Shown here in pieces: positions 26,858-35,240 of a DNA stretch of 64,000 bases. Position numbers and translations under genes: made by a program. The notes beneath the pieces are model-generated. The model was not told the DNA's origin, did not search any database, and was given only the letters and a program-made list of their open reading frames with translations. Within the stretch, counting starts at the first letter, position 1; every line of letters begins with the position of its first letter. Origin of the DNA: Pseudobutyrivibrio xylanivorans (GTDB taxonomy: Bacteria; Bacillota; Clostridia; Lachnospirales; Lachnospiraceae); contig NZ_CP043028.1 of NCBI RefSeq assembly GCF_008935055.1, forward strand, positions 633,501-697,500, in the 5' to 3' direction.

Positions 26858-29362
26858 ATGAAAATTTTAAAATATATAAAACGAGGTATTTTGCCTCTCA
26901 CTGTTGCATTCAGCCTTGCGCTCCCTACCACCAGCCATATCGTATATGCGGAATCAACAAATACTTTTGTCCCATTTAGAAATTATATTCCAGCTTACTT
27001 AGCAAAAAATTCTGATACAACAAGCGAGTTGGTAACAAAGCTGTGGGCTAAGCTATTCTACGAAGAAAGCACCTGGAGTCCAAACTCAAACCAAGGAAAA
27101 ATTTCCTGGGTAGATAAATACGATGACACCTTTTTCGGATTAGGTGGAACCGAAAAAAGAGTCAGTGATGTAGTCAAAAATAATAATGGCAATATCGCGT
27201 TATCAACCGGCGATTTCGAAGCATTCTTTGCCAATACACTTCTCGCAAATCCAAAGTTTTTCGGACAGCTGTTGGGACTTAATCGTTACAAAGCGATTTC
27301 TGATAACACAAGTGGTACAGCTTACCTCAGAGAGATAATGTGCAGCTATCTAGCTCAGCCCGACAAATATAAATATGTTTCTGAAGCAATTTTAAAATTA
27401 ACAGCAGATCATCCAGAGTATTTAGTAGGTAAGCCGCTTGCACAAGTTTCCGCAACAGTAAATGGCGTAAATAAAACTGCTGATTATTGGCTTCTTACTA
27501 CTCTTGCATCCTTTTACAAAGTTAAAACCGCTGATGGCAGTGGCTATGTTCTATCAACAAAACAAACCTCATGGGTGGAGAGTTATCAACTAGCTTTGTA
27601 CAAAGAGTATATAAATGCAGGAGGATACCAGGGTAACAATTCACTTGCCGGAAAATATCCATCCATCTACGAGCTCATAGCCCGTTCAAAATATGCTGCA
27701 AACAATTACGGTGGTGACGGAGTAAAAGGTAATGGTGGAAACGCCGCTCAAAACTTTTTCAACTATATTGTAAGCACAGGAAAAGGTGGTGGTGCCTGGT
27801 TAAATTTAAACGACAATATCAGCATAACAGGTCTTGATACTATCGATAATATTGAAGAACTGATTGGAATGGCAGAAGGTTATTGTGGTGGGCTGGAAAA
27901 TTACCTTCTTTGCGATAGTAGCGTTAACTGCCGAAAAAACGCTGTACCAATCGAGCTATATATGTATAAGCTCTATAAGAATAATACTGCAGTGAATTTT
28001 ATAAATGGAAACTCCACCTTGAATCCATTGCTCAACGGAACAGGTGGTTATATTGAGCGGTTCAAAGCAAAGCATCTTGGCAGGAATGCTAATGGTACTC
28101 TTTCCCAGTATATCTATGCCGGACCTAACGCTATTGAAAAAAAAGAAAATAGCTGGTCCTGCGCCTGCTGGGATAATCTAGGCTATCATGATGGTGGTCG
28201 TCCAAAGACCTGTAGTGCCAGTGTATCTGCCACATTATCAGTAGGAAGTGCTGCATTCCTTCCAACCGCTAAATATATTATCATTAGCGCTACTGATGGA
28301 ACAAGTCTTGCCGTCACAAGCGGAAATCAAGGTAACGGCAAGTGGACCAACAGGCCTGATCTTTCAAACTGGTCACTTATATCAAATGGTGTAAACATTA
28401 AATCAGCAATTCCCGAACCGACCTACATTGGTGAGGGTACTGGAAGTTCTCCAAGACGCCTTCGATTTGACATTTCCAGTCTAAGCGCTACTCAGAGAGC
28501 TAACGCTACTCTTTATGTTCAGTTCGAATCTTATGACAGTTACTCACCAAACTGTCCAAACGGAAGTGGTAGTCATGGAACCGTAACCGCTAAGGTCGGT
28601 GTTTCAGGCACAGTGGAAGTTATTACCACATATGCAGATTGCGACGTAAAAGGTCATACTTGGAATTGTGATGCAACCCTAAACTCAGACATGAAGACTG
28701 CTACCATAACCTACACCTGTGGGAAAAATGCTACTCATACCCACACTATTACAAATGCTCCAGTAAAAGTGACAACAACTGATTCAGAAATTGTATATTC
28801 AGTTTTTGCTGCTAAGCTCAATGACTACAAAGTAGTTAAGCGTGTTGCAAGAACAACAGGCTCATCTGATCAGACTATTCTATTGAATAGTTCTAATACA
28901 TCTGGTTCTTTGTTAGTTTCTGCTTCTAGTTCGAAAGTAAATGAGCCAGCTGGTTCAAAATCCAGCCGTATTTATACTGAAGCAAATGTAAATATGTATT
29001 GCTCAGTTCATGCCGGTGTAATTAAAGCTGGAGCAAAATCTGTTACGTTGAACTTTAACAAGATTAACACAAAAGACGTCTTCAAAAATCTTTCCATAAC
29101 TCTTTATAGCAGCACCGGAAAGATTATGGGAACAAATAAACAAACTGTTGTTGGAACCCAGGATATGGATATCCACAACAGCCAATATACTAACGATTAT
29201 ACCGTAAGATTGGTTCCCGCTCAGTGGACTGATTCTGATTATGAAAATTGCTATCTGGTTATTTCAGCAAGCGCCTGTGCTCAAAACTGGACGTCACCTG
29301 GTAACACTCCATCACCTGCCACAGCAAAGATTCAACTTGATAGCCTCACTATAAATTATTAA
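26858..29362 (+). CDS. Large secreted protein, unknown function
   Basis: 834 residues with a clear signal peptide (MKILKYIKRGILPLTVAFSL, cleavage near VYA-ES, ~31). The first ~330 residues are mixed alpha/beta with many Asn, Tyr and Gly. A Cys-containing middle follows (CGGLENYLLCDSSVNC; WSCACWDNLGYHDGGRPKTC). The second half is beta-rich and Ser/Thr-rich, with a WNCDATLNSDMKTATITYTC segment of the cysteine-pair type seen in many Lachnospiraceae surface proteins. No sortase motif or membrane anchor is visible. It starts 12 bp after the coiled-coil gene, GAGGTG before the ATG, so the two are surely co-expressed. No family recognised. Confidence 0.75.
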   Translation: MKILKYIKRGILPLTVAFSLALPTTSHIVYAESTNTFVPFRNYIPAYLAKNSDTTSELVTKLWAKLFYEESTWSPNSNQGKISWVDKYDDTFFGLGGTEKRVSDVVKNNNGNIALSTGDFEAFFANTLLANPKFFGQLLGLNRYKAISDNTSGTAYLREIMCSYLAQPDKYKYVSEAILKLTADHPEYLVGKPLAQVSATVNGVNKTADYWLLTTLASFYKVKTADGSGYVLSTKQTSWVESYQLALYKEYINAGGYQGNNSLAGKYPSIYELIARSKYAANNYGGDGVKGNGGNAAQNFFNYIVSTGKGGGAWLNLNDNISITGLDTIDNIEELIGMAEGYCGGLENYLLCDSSVNCRKNAVPIELYMYKLYKNNTAVNFINGNSTLNPLLNGTGGYIERFKAKHLGRNANGTLSQYIYAGPNAIEKKENSWSCACWDNLGYHDGGRPKTCSASVSATLSVGSAAFLPTAKYIIISATDGTSLAVTSGNQGNGKWTNRPDLSNWSLISNGVNIKSAIPEPTYIGEGTGSSPRRLRFDISSLSATQRANATLYVQFESYDSYSPNCPNGSGSHGTVTAKVGVSGTVEVITTYADCDVKGHTWNCDATLNSDMKTATITYTCGKNATHTHTITNAPVKVTTTDSEIVYSVFAAKLNDYKVVKRVARTTGSSDQTILLNSSNTSGSLLVSASSSKVNEPAGSKSSRIYTEANVNMYCSVHAGVIKAGAKSVTLNFNKINTKDVFKNLSITLYSSTGKIMGTNKQTVVGTQDMDIHNSQYTNDYTVRLVPAQWTDSDYENCYLVISASACAQNWTSPGNTPSPATAKIQLDSLTINY

Positions 29363-29386
29363 TACGTATATACGAAAGGAAAATAT

Positions 29387-30079
29387 ATGACACTTAGAAA
29401 AATAATTACATTATTGCTCGCTAGTTCTTTTTTAAGTCTTGGCATAGGAAAATCCTATGTCATGGCTGCTGAGATTGATGAGACTGTTGATATTGAAGCT
29501 TCGGATAATAACCTAGCTAATGCTGATTCTTCCAACGACGAGGGGGTAACTGATGTGGAAGGTTCTTTAGATTCTATATTACTTGAGCCATCTGATGATA
29601 CTGAAGATACTAGTGTAACTACAGAAATTCTGGAAACTTACGAAATAGGAGAATCATATGATGTCGAGATATCATATGATTCTACTTCAATAGATTCTGA
29701 AGAAATTTCTGAAGAGAGAAAAAACGATGAGGAAGAAAAAGATGATGAGGGCGATGAAGATGAACAAGAGGATGAAGAAAACAAGATTATCTCTTCCGTC
29801 ACTCTCCGTTGCCATGAGCTCCAAACCACTCTTGGCAGTGACGGACTTCCACAGACTAAATATGAGATCACGAGCATCTCCGAAAACAAATACGAAGAGC
29901 AGGTGACCCTCGAAACTGCTTTAGAGGAAATCATCTGCCCTTTGGATTCACTTTATTCAACTGAAAAAAATGCACTTGAAAATCTCAATATCTCAGAGGC
30001 TGACTGCCCAAGCAAAATTGTTATCGATTATTACCTGAATGAAGCAGGTGATAAAATCACAAAAATGATTATGAAATAA
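29387..30079 (+). CDS. Acidic secreted protein, unknown function
   Basis: 230 residues with a signal peptide (MTLRKIITLLLASSFLSLGI, cleavage near VMA-AE, ~28), then ~110 residues of Asp/Glu/Ser-rich low complexity ending in a run of EEEKDDEGDEDEQEDEEN, and a small C-terminal domain (VTLRCHELQTTLGSDGLPQ to the end) that looks globular. The acidic stretch could bind calcium or act as an extended linker. Third gene of the exported operon, 24 bp after the second, AAAGGA before the ATG. Its stop region overlaps by 11 bp the 3' end of the convergent HAD gene. Confidence 0.72.
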   Translation: MTLRKIITLLLASSFLSLGIGKSYVMAAEIDETVDIEASDNNLANADSSNDEGVTDVEGSLDSILLEPSDDTEDTSVTTEILETYEIGESYDVEISYDSTSIDSEEISEERKNDEEEKDDEGDEDEQEDEENKIISSVTLRCHELQTTLGSDGLPQTKYEITSISENKYEEQVTLETALEEIICPLDSLYSTEKNALENLNISEADCPSKIVIDYYLNEAGDKITKMIMK

Positions 30080-30866
30080 GGCCAAAATGCTTTAGAGCAT
30101 TATATATACCGTCCTCGTCAAAGGCTGTGGTAACATAATCAGCTGCGGCCTTTGCACGGTCGGTACCATTGCCCATAGCAATTCCTACGTGTGCTGCTGT
30201 GAGCATATCCAAATCATTTTCACTATCGCCAATAGCAAAGGTATTCTCAGGATTGATTCCAACAAGTTCACATGCCTTCAACATTCCTGTTGCCTTGTTG
30301 TGACCAGCTGGAACTATTTCGCAAACATCATCACTGTGAACAATTATAGCGTAATCATCAGACAATCTATCAAAGCACTCCATTCGTTTTTCTTCGTCAA
30401 CATCGGTAGCACATGACATCTTATTGATTTCCCATTTGCCATAGTTCTCACCGTTGACTCCTACCAGATTGTCTCCAACATCACGTCTTAAGATATTTCC
30501 AAATATATCATCATTGCCAAATTCCTCATCGTCCATATAAATTTTCTTAGGACCTTCGAGAATAGGTCTGATGCCATAGCTCCTAATCAATTCAATTGTC
30601 TTCTTTGCGAAGTCCTTATCAATAATCTTCTGATAGATAATCTTTCCATCTATCTCGATGTGACATCCACAGGAACAAACAATTCCATCAAAACCGAGTG
30701 CCAACAAATCTGGGTCATTTATAAATGCTCTTGCTCTGCCACTGCAGATAAAAGCAAGATGACCGTTTTCTCTAAGTTTCTTTATAGCAAGCTTTGTGCT
30801 TTCTGGAATATACTTATCGTAATTCCAAAGTGTACCATCGATATCAAAAAATACTGCTGATTTCAT
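30069..30866 (-). CDS. HAD-superfamily (Cof-type) phosphatase
   Basis: About 265 residues. HAD motif I FFDIDGTLW (residues 5-13), motif II SGRAR, the motif III lysine and motif IV GDSENDLDML are present, with a C2-type cap in the middle, which places it in the Cof/YbjI-like group that dephosphorylates sugar phosphates or related metabolites. The substrate is not predictable. The ATG at 30866 with AAAGGA replaces an upstream in-frame start at 30926. It lies 1 bp after the stop of the membrane protein gene at 30868, so the two are translationally linked, and it overlaps the convergent acidic-protein gene at its 3' end. Confidence 0.85.
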   Translation of the reverse strand: MKSAVFFDIDGTLWNYDKYIPESTKLAIKKLRENGHLAFICSGRARAFINDPDLLALGFDGIVCSCGCHIEIDGKIIYQKIIDKDFAKKTIELIRSYGIRPILEGPKKIYMDDEEFGNDDIFGNILRRDVGDNLVGVNGENYGKWEINKMSCATDVDEEKRMECFDRLSDDYAIIVHSDDVCEIVPAGHNKATGMLKACELVGINPENTFAIGDSENDLDMLTAAHVGIAMGNGTDRAKAAADYVTTAFDEDGIYNALKHFGLIS

Positions 30867-30867
30867 T

Positions 30868-31749
30868 CTAATCCTTTTGCCAATCTTTTTCTTTTCTTGT
30901 AAACATTCTAAACAGCTTCGTCTCAAGACGCTCTGCCCTTGTTACAAAGGATACTTGCGTATCGCGAACAGTTATTACAAAATGTCCACTGATTTCCTCA
31001 ATTCCCTGCTCAACATAATTCATTGTGCTTTCCTGCAAACTGCGGTGAGCAATAATATTATGCTTAAGCAAAAGATCGATTACATGTGTTTCTACCCCTG
31101 CATCCGCCACCTCGATAAAGGCCTCATCAATCTTCTTGTCAGCAATAAACTCCTCAAGCTTGTCAAGACCGATCAATGAATCGAAATGATCAATATAATC
31201 TGTAACACCCTCATTGTTCATAGCAACGCCAACAATCTCATAATCATTTTCAAAGGAACCTTTCAGAACACGCTTGATAACTTCCTGAGAATGATTAGAG
31301 TCACAGACAATAATAAGCTTTGGACAAAGTGCTGAATGAAAGCGACTAAAGCGAATAAAACATTTCAGAGCGCTTCTCTCCACAAGAAGGAACAAGTAGC
31401 AGAAAACAAATGCTGCTGCATATACACTTCGAGAGAAGTTCTGAGCTGATTTTACTAAGTATAGCGCGGCTGTAAAAAAAGCCCAGCTCACAAATACCTG
31501 CACAAGCAGGGCTTCACACTCCTTAAAGAAGCTTCGTTTGATAACCCCTGACAGATTCTTACTCAAAATTAAAATCAGAAGATATACGCCTGTCAATACA
31601 ACACCATAGTCAAAGAAAAGTTCACCATGGTGGACAGGTCTAAGCGCATATCTCAGCTGAACAACTAGAAAGTAACCTACAATCAGTGCCAACAAATCAC
31701 ATATAATAAAGTCTGCATGTTTCTTTAAATACAACAAAGTCTTTTTCAT
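30868..31749 (-). CDS. Truncated sugar-transferase paralogue (membrane plus nucleotide-binding domains only)
   Basis: 293 residues that correspond to the N-terminal part of polyprenyl-phosphate sugar transferases: about four membrane helices (LLALIVGYFLVVQLRY; YGVVLTGVYLLILILS; LVQVFVSWAFFTAALYLV; VYAAAFVFCYLFLLVE) and a cytoplasmic Rossmann-like domain (LIIVCDSNHSQEVIKRVL to ITVRDTQVS). It stops at the point where the full-length homologue at 33807-35228 enters its catalytic domain, ending instead in a short basic tail (RKEKDWQKD). With no catalytic domain it probably regulates or partners another transferase. ATG; it overlaps nothing upstream, and a family B structured element precedes it. 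Confidence 0.75.
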   Translation of the reverse strand: MKKTLLYLKKHADFIICDLLALIVGYFLVVQLRYALRPVHHGELFFDYGVVLTGVYLLILILSKNLSGVIKRSFFKECEALLVQVFVSWAFFTAALYLVKSAQNFSRSVYAAAFVFCYLFLLVERSALKCFIRFSRFHSALCPKLIIVCDSNHSQEVIKRVLKGSFENDYEIVGVAMNNEGVTDYIDHFDSLIGLDKLEEFIADKKIDEAFIEVADAGVETHVIDLLLKHNIIAHRSLQESTMNYVEQGIEEISGHFVITVRDTQVSFVTRAERLETKLFRMFTRKEKDWQKD

Positions 31750-31800
31750 ACTATTCTCCAGATTCTTAGTCTACAAACCTTATAGTCCGCATAAGTTACA

Positions 31801-31866
31801 CCTACAATCCTCAGATACTCTTCACCGGACTACATGTCCTTGTGAAGAGCACTGAGAGATTGTAGG
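31801..31866 (-). other. Structured intergenic element, family B copy 2
   Basis: Stems on the plus strand: CCTACAATC/GATTGTAGG (31801-31809 with 31858-31866), CTCAG/CTGAG, CTCTTCAC/GTGAAGAG, GGAC/GTCC with a short loop; an outer ATAAGT/ACTTAT extends it (31790-31795 with 31869-31874). Internal loops match copy 1 at 21165-21228. It sits upstream of the truncated paralogue gene (ATG at 31749). Confidence 0.65.
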
Positions 31867-31887
31867 CTACTTATACTCACTTAAATA

Positions 31888-32853
31888 TTAAACCCACAAT
31901 CTAAACCATAGGTTGTGACGGGCGCGCGAGAAGTTATTCTTCGCATAAAAACTCATGCGCTTTATTTTACCCTTCTCTCCAATTTTTGCAAATCTCATAA
32001 GCACATTTTTCTTGTCCTTAGGGAGCCAATCGGCTACGAGAAGTTCTGAAGCAAAGAGCCGGGATTCATTGACGAAAGCTCTCTTCTTCTCGAAAAAACT
32101 ACCACCTTTTATGTCCTCAAGATTGCGATTTGCTTTGTCACCATCAGATTCAGTGACTGCCCCCATTGTGTTGTGGCCAGTCTGTCTATAGTATACAAGA
32201 GGCGCATCGATTGGTACAACTTTTCCCATAATCGCCGCAATCTCAAGAATAAGCGCATCGTGCATCGGGATATTGTCCGAGTCAATCATCGGTGTGAGTG
32301 ATATAACCAAATCTCTCAGTCTTCGATTGAAGCACATTGTGCAGCCTGCTGCGGGATTATCAATGATAATCTGAGTGTATGCAATATTAGCTGGATTTCT
32401 TCCAATGTATCTGATGAATGAATCCGAAATCACATTAAGCTTATCATCCGTCACCATCATATCCGTAAATACACAAACAGGCAACACCTCTATACTTTCA
32501 AGCTTTGCGAGCTCATCCTCAGCTTCAACCATAGTTTCCATCGAGCGTTCTAGCTTTTCGGGAAACCATACATCATCCTGATCGCACATTAAATAATAAT
32601 CTGCCTCCACTCTATCAAGCATCCAAAGAAAATTCTCCTTGGCACCTCCGCAGGAGCCTCCGTAGAAAACCTCAATCCGCTCAGGATATTCCTCAAGATA
32701 TTCTTTTATTATTTCCGCAGTACCATCTGTTGACCCATCATCGTGGATAACTAGCCTAAAATCCTGTCTCGTTTGTTTAAAAAGGCTGTCTAGCTGCTGC
32801 CTTAAATATTCCCGTCCGTTATAGGTTGCAAGAAGTATCGCTATGTCTTTCAT
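31888..32853 (-). CDS. GT2 glycosyltransferase (rhamnosyltransferase-like)
   Basis: 321-residue inverting GT-A glycosyltransferase of family 2. The N-terminus (DIAILLATYNGREYLRQQLD) and the DDGSTDGT loop (~40) bind the nucleotide, and MCDQDDVWFPEKL (~95) holds the metal-binding DxD-like motif. This QDDVW form is typical of enzymes that add rhamnose or related sugars to cell-surface polysaccharides. Its ATG overlaps the stop of the upstream GT2 gene by one base (TAATG). No membrane helices. Confidence 0.88.
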   Translation of the reverse strand: MKDIAILLATYNGREYLRQQLDSLFKQTRQDFRLVIHDDGSTDGTAEIIKEYLEEYPERIEVFYGGSCGGAKENFLWMLDRVEADYYLMCDQDDVWFPEKLERSMETMVEAEDELAKLESIEVLPVCVFTDMMVTDDKLNVISDSFIRYIGRNPANIAYTQIIIDNPAAGCTMCFNRRLRDLVISLTPMIDSDNIPMHDALILEIAAIMGKVVPIDAPLVYYRQTGHNTMGAVTESDGDKANRNLEDIKGGSFFEKKRAFVNESRLFASELLVADWLPKDKKNVLMRFAKIGEKGKIKRMSFYAKNNFSRARHNLWFRLWV

Positions 32854-33737
32854 TATCGATTAAACCCGTATCTAGTCCCCGTTTTTTTCTTGAATTTGAT
32901 ATTGTCTATGAATAACCCAAGATTTGCAAGGGAGCAAGTGATTTTTCCAAAAGTACCACTTGCTCTAAACTGATTCTTGTATGTAATCATTTCATGAAGA
33001 GTGAAAATATCTTCCTGCTTGAAATAATCACATTCATTTAGCAAATCTATAAAATCATATACTGACTCGTCAGTAACTGTAGTATCTGCTGAAAGATTAG
33101 TTGCAGTATATCTATGGGTGTACAATACCTCGTCATGATAGTGGAACTTTAGTCCCTTTGCCAGCATCAACAGCCAAAGGAAGTAATCGTCAGCACCATT
33201 TTTTGACATGATATTTGATTCCCAAAATTCTGGAATTGCATCCTTCTTAATTAGACACTGCCCCGGCGATATAATCTGAATTCCAATTCGTAAATACGTA
33301 TTTAAATCTCCAATCAGAGTCTTGTGATATGAGTTTCTGTACCACAAAAGCTTACTGCCATCTGCCTGCTCCAATGATGCATTAGCCACCTCTACTTCTG
33401 CACCACTTTTTGTAATTAAACGAAGCAGCTTCACAAGCGCATCATCTGCAATGCTATCATCCTGATCCAAGAACATTACATAATCTCCAGTTGCTTCTGC
33501 AAGGCCTGCCACTCTGCTGTAATGAATCCCCTTATTCTCCGGATTTGTAATGACGCGAATGAAATTATCCTCTGATGCAGGTGCCTCAAGTGTCTTCCAT
33601 GGGCTGTCATTTACAAGGATTAGTTCCAAGTCGTGTCCAACTTTTTTCAGTGAAGCCTCATTTTCCAGCATGCAATCTATCAAGTTGTCCATGTATTTAT
33701 CCCCTTCGAAGAAGGGCGTTATTACTGTAATTTTCAT
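32853..33737 (-). CDS. GT2 glycosyltransferase
   Basis: 294 residues of family GT2. It begins MKITVITPFFEGDKYMDNLI, with VNDSPW in place of the usual DDGS loop near residue 43 and MFLDQDDSIADDA (~90) as the metal-binding motif. The GIHYSRVAGLAEATGDYV segment is characteristic of the fold. A later YFLWLLMLAKG segment is hydrophobic, but no true membrane helix is predicted. It is the first gene after the terminator at 33761-33797, coupled to the next GT2 by an overlapping stop/start. Confidence 0.85.
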   Translation of the reverse strand: MKITVITPFFEGDKYMDNLIDCMLENEASLKKVGHDLELILVNDSPWKTLEAPASEDNFIRVITNPENKGIHYSRVAGLAEATGDYVMFLDQDDSIADDALVKLLRLITKSGAEVEVANASLEQADGSKLLWYRNSYHKTLIGDLNTYLRIGIQIISPGQCLIKKDAIPEFWESNIMSKNGADDYFLWLLMLAKGLKFHYHDEVLYTHRYTATNLSADTTVTDESVYDFIDLLNECDYFKQEDIFTLHEMITYKNQFRASGTFGKITCSLANLGLFIDNIKFKKKTGTRYGFNR

Positions 33738-33760
33738 TTATTATTCTCCAGAATATTCAT

Positions 33761-33797
33761 AAAAAAACCTCGTAACGAATATTATATCGTTACGAGG
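33761..33797 (-). terminator. Terminator after the sugar transferase gene
   Basis: CCTCGTAACGA (33768-33778) pairs perfectly with TCGTTACGAGG (33787-33797), and T7 follows on the minus strand (33761-33767). It separates the priming transferase from the downstream GT2 pair. Confidence 0.88.
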
Positions 33798-33806
33798 GTG
33801 TTTTGT

Positions 33807-35228
33807 CTATTTTGAGCCAGAGCCTTTTAGAACTACTGCAACAGTTTTAAATAGAATCTGTATATCAAGTGGAATAGACCAATTTTTAATATATTCTGTA
33901 TCGAGGGCAACAACATCTTCAAAGTCTGTGATGTTGCTTCGGCCACTAACCTGCCATAATCCTGTAAGACCTGGGCGGCTACCAAGTCGAGCCTTATGAT
34001 GAAGCTCGTACTGCTCGAACTCATTCTCTGTAGGTGGACGTGTGCCAACCAATGACATATCTCCAATCAATACATTCCAAAACTGAGGAAGCTCATCGAT
34101 TGAATACTTACGGATGAAGTGTCCAGCTGGGAAAATTCTAGGATCATTTTCCATCTTGAACATGAGACCATTCATCTCGTTCTGATCCATCAGTTCCTTC
34201 TTTCGCTCCTCAGCATCGGTGTACATGCTTCGGAACTTGTAGAACTTGAAACGACGACCATTCTTTCCGATACGAGTCTGTGAGAAGAACACAGGGCCCG
34301 GTGCCTGAATCTTGATAATTGGTGCCAGGAAAATAAAAGCGATTCCACAAAAAACCAACCCTACCAAGCTACCAAGAATATCGATTGTTCGCTTGCAGAA
34401 TGCTTCGCGATTTGTAGCCATGTGCATACTGGTAGTCATTGTGATGTAATCGCCGTAGTATTCGATAGTACGGTTCTTCATCAAATGCTCAGTATGGATA
34501 AGTGAAATGTGTACTGTACATCCCAAATCAGTAAGGCGCTCAGCTAAAAGCTCCTCACTATATCTATTCTTTCCGTCGATGAAAACCTCATCAACAACAT
34601 TTGTACGAATAAATTCAAAAACTGAATCACAGGTACCAACGACAGGAACACCCTGGATTTTCTTTCCAACCCATTCCTTGTCGATGATTGCACAACCAAT
34701 TACCTTGTACTCTACATAATCTGATGCTGCCAACTGGCTGAGACAGTGATTGATTGTACCTGAGTCTGCAATGACAAGCATTGTAGACTTTGTGCTATCG
34801 TCGTGCTTGCGCATACGAATAATTCTTTTAAAAATAATTCTAAAGGCAAACATGAAGAGGACCATCAATCCAAACCATGCAAATATGACTGTTCTCGAAA
34901 TGCTGTTTGTGTACTTGAAGGCAACCAGAAAAATCAGTATACCAGCAAGGTTAACAAACGAATGCACAACGACAGCCATTAATTCCTGCCATTTTCTTCT
35001 ATGTACGATTCCCGTGTAGGGATCTCGCAACGCGCAATTCAAAATATTTACAAAGACAATCATTATCAGGACGTTCTCATACAGATACTCATGAGGAATA
35101 ACATCCGTCATAACAAGTTTATCAAATCTGAAAAACAATGCGATTATCAATGCTAGAAGCGAAGCTAAAGTGTCTAATGTTATGAAATCCCAATGTTTTG
35201 CCCAAAACTTTTTCTTTCTCTTATACAT
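33807..35228 (-). CDS. Polyprenyl-phosphate sugar-1-phosphate transferase (priming enzyme)
   Basis: 473 residues of the polyisoprenyl-phosphate hexose-1-phosphate transferase family (WbaP/CpsE type), which puts the first sugar phosphate on undecaprenyl phosphate. About four N-terminal membrane helices and a Rossmann-like cytoplasmic domain (TMLVIADSGTINHCLSQL) are followed by a re-entrant helix (IDILGSLVGLVFCGIAFIFL) and the catalytic domain with GPVFFSQTRIGKNGRRFKFY, KFRSMYTDAEERK, SIDELPQFWNVLIGDMSLVG, TRPPTENE and RPGLTGLWQVSGRSN. All signature blocks look intact. It is 12 bp after the pyrophosphorylase gene. Confidence 0.93.
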   Translation of the reverse strand: MYKRKKKFWAKHWDFITLDTLASLLALIIALFFRFDKLVMTDVIPHEYLYENVLIMIVFVNILNCALRDPYTGIVHRRKWQELMAVVVHSFVNLAGILIFLVAFKYTNSISRTVIFAWFGLMVLFMFAFRIIFKRIIRMRKHDDSTKSTMLVIADSGTINHCLSQLAASDYVEYKVIGCAIIDKEWVGKKIQGVPVVGTCDSVFEFIRTNVVDEVFIDGKNRYSEELLAERLTDLGCTVHISLIHTEHLMKNRTIEYYGDYITMTTSMHMATNREAFCKRTIDILGSLVGLVFCGIAFIFLAPIIKIQAPGPVFFSQTRIGKNGRRFKFYKFRSMYTDAEERKKELMDQNEMNGLMFKMENDPRIFPAGHFIRKYSIDELPQFWNVLIGDMSLVGTRPPTENEFEQYELHHKARLGSRPGLTGLWQVSGRSNITDFEDVVALDTEYIKNWSIPLDIQILFKTVAVVLKGSGSK

Positions 35229-35240
35229 TAGACCAACCCT

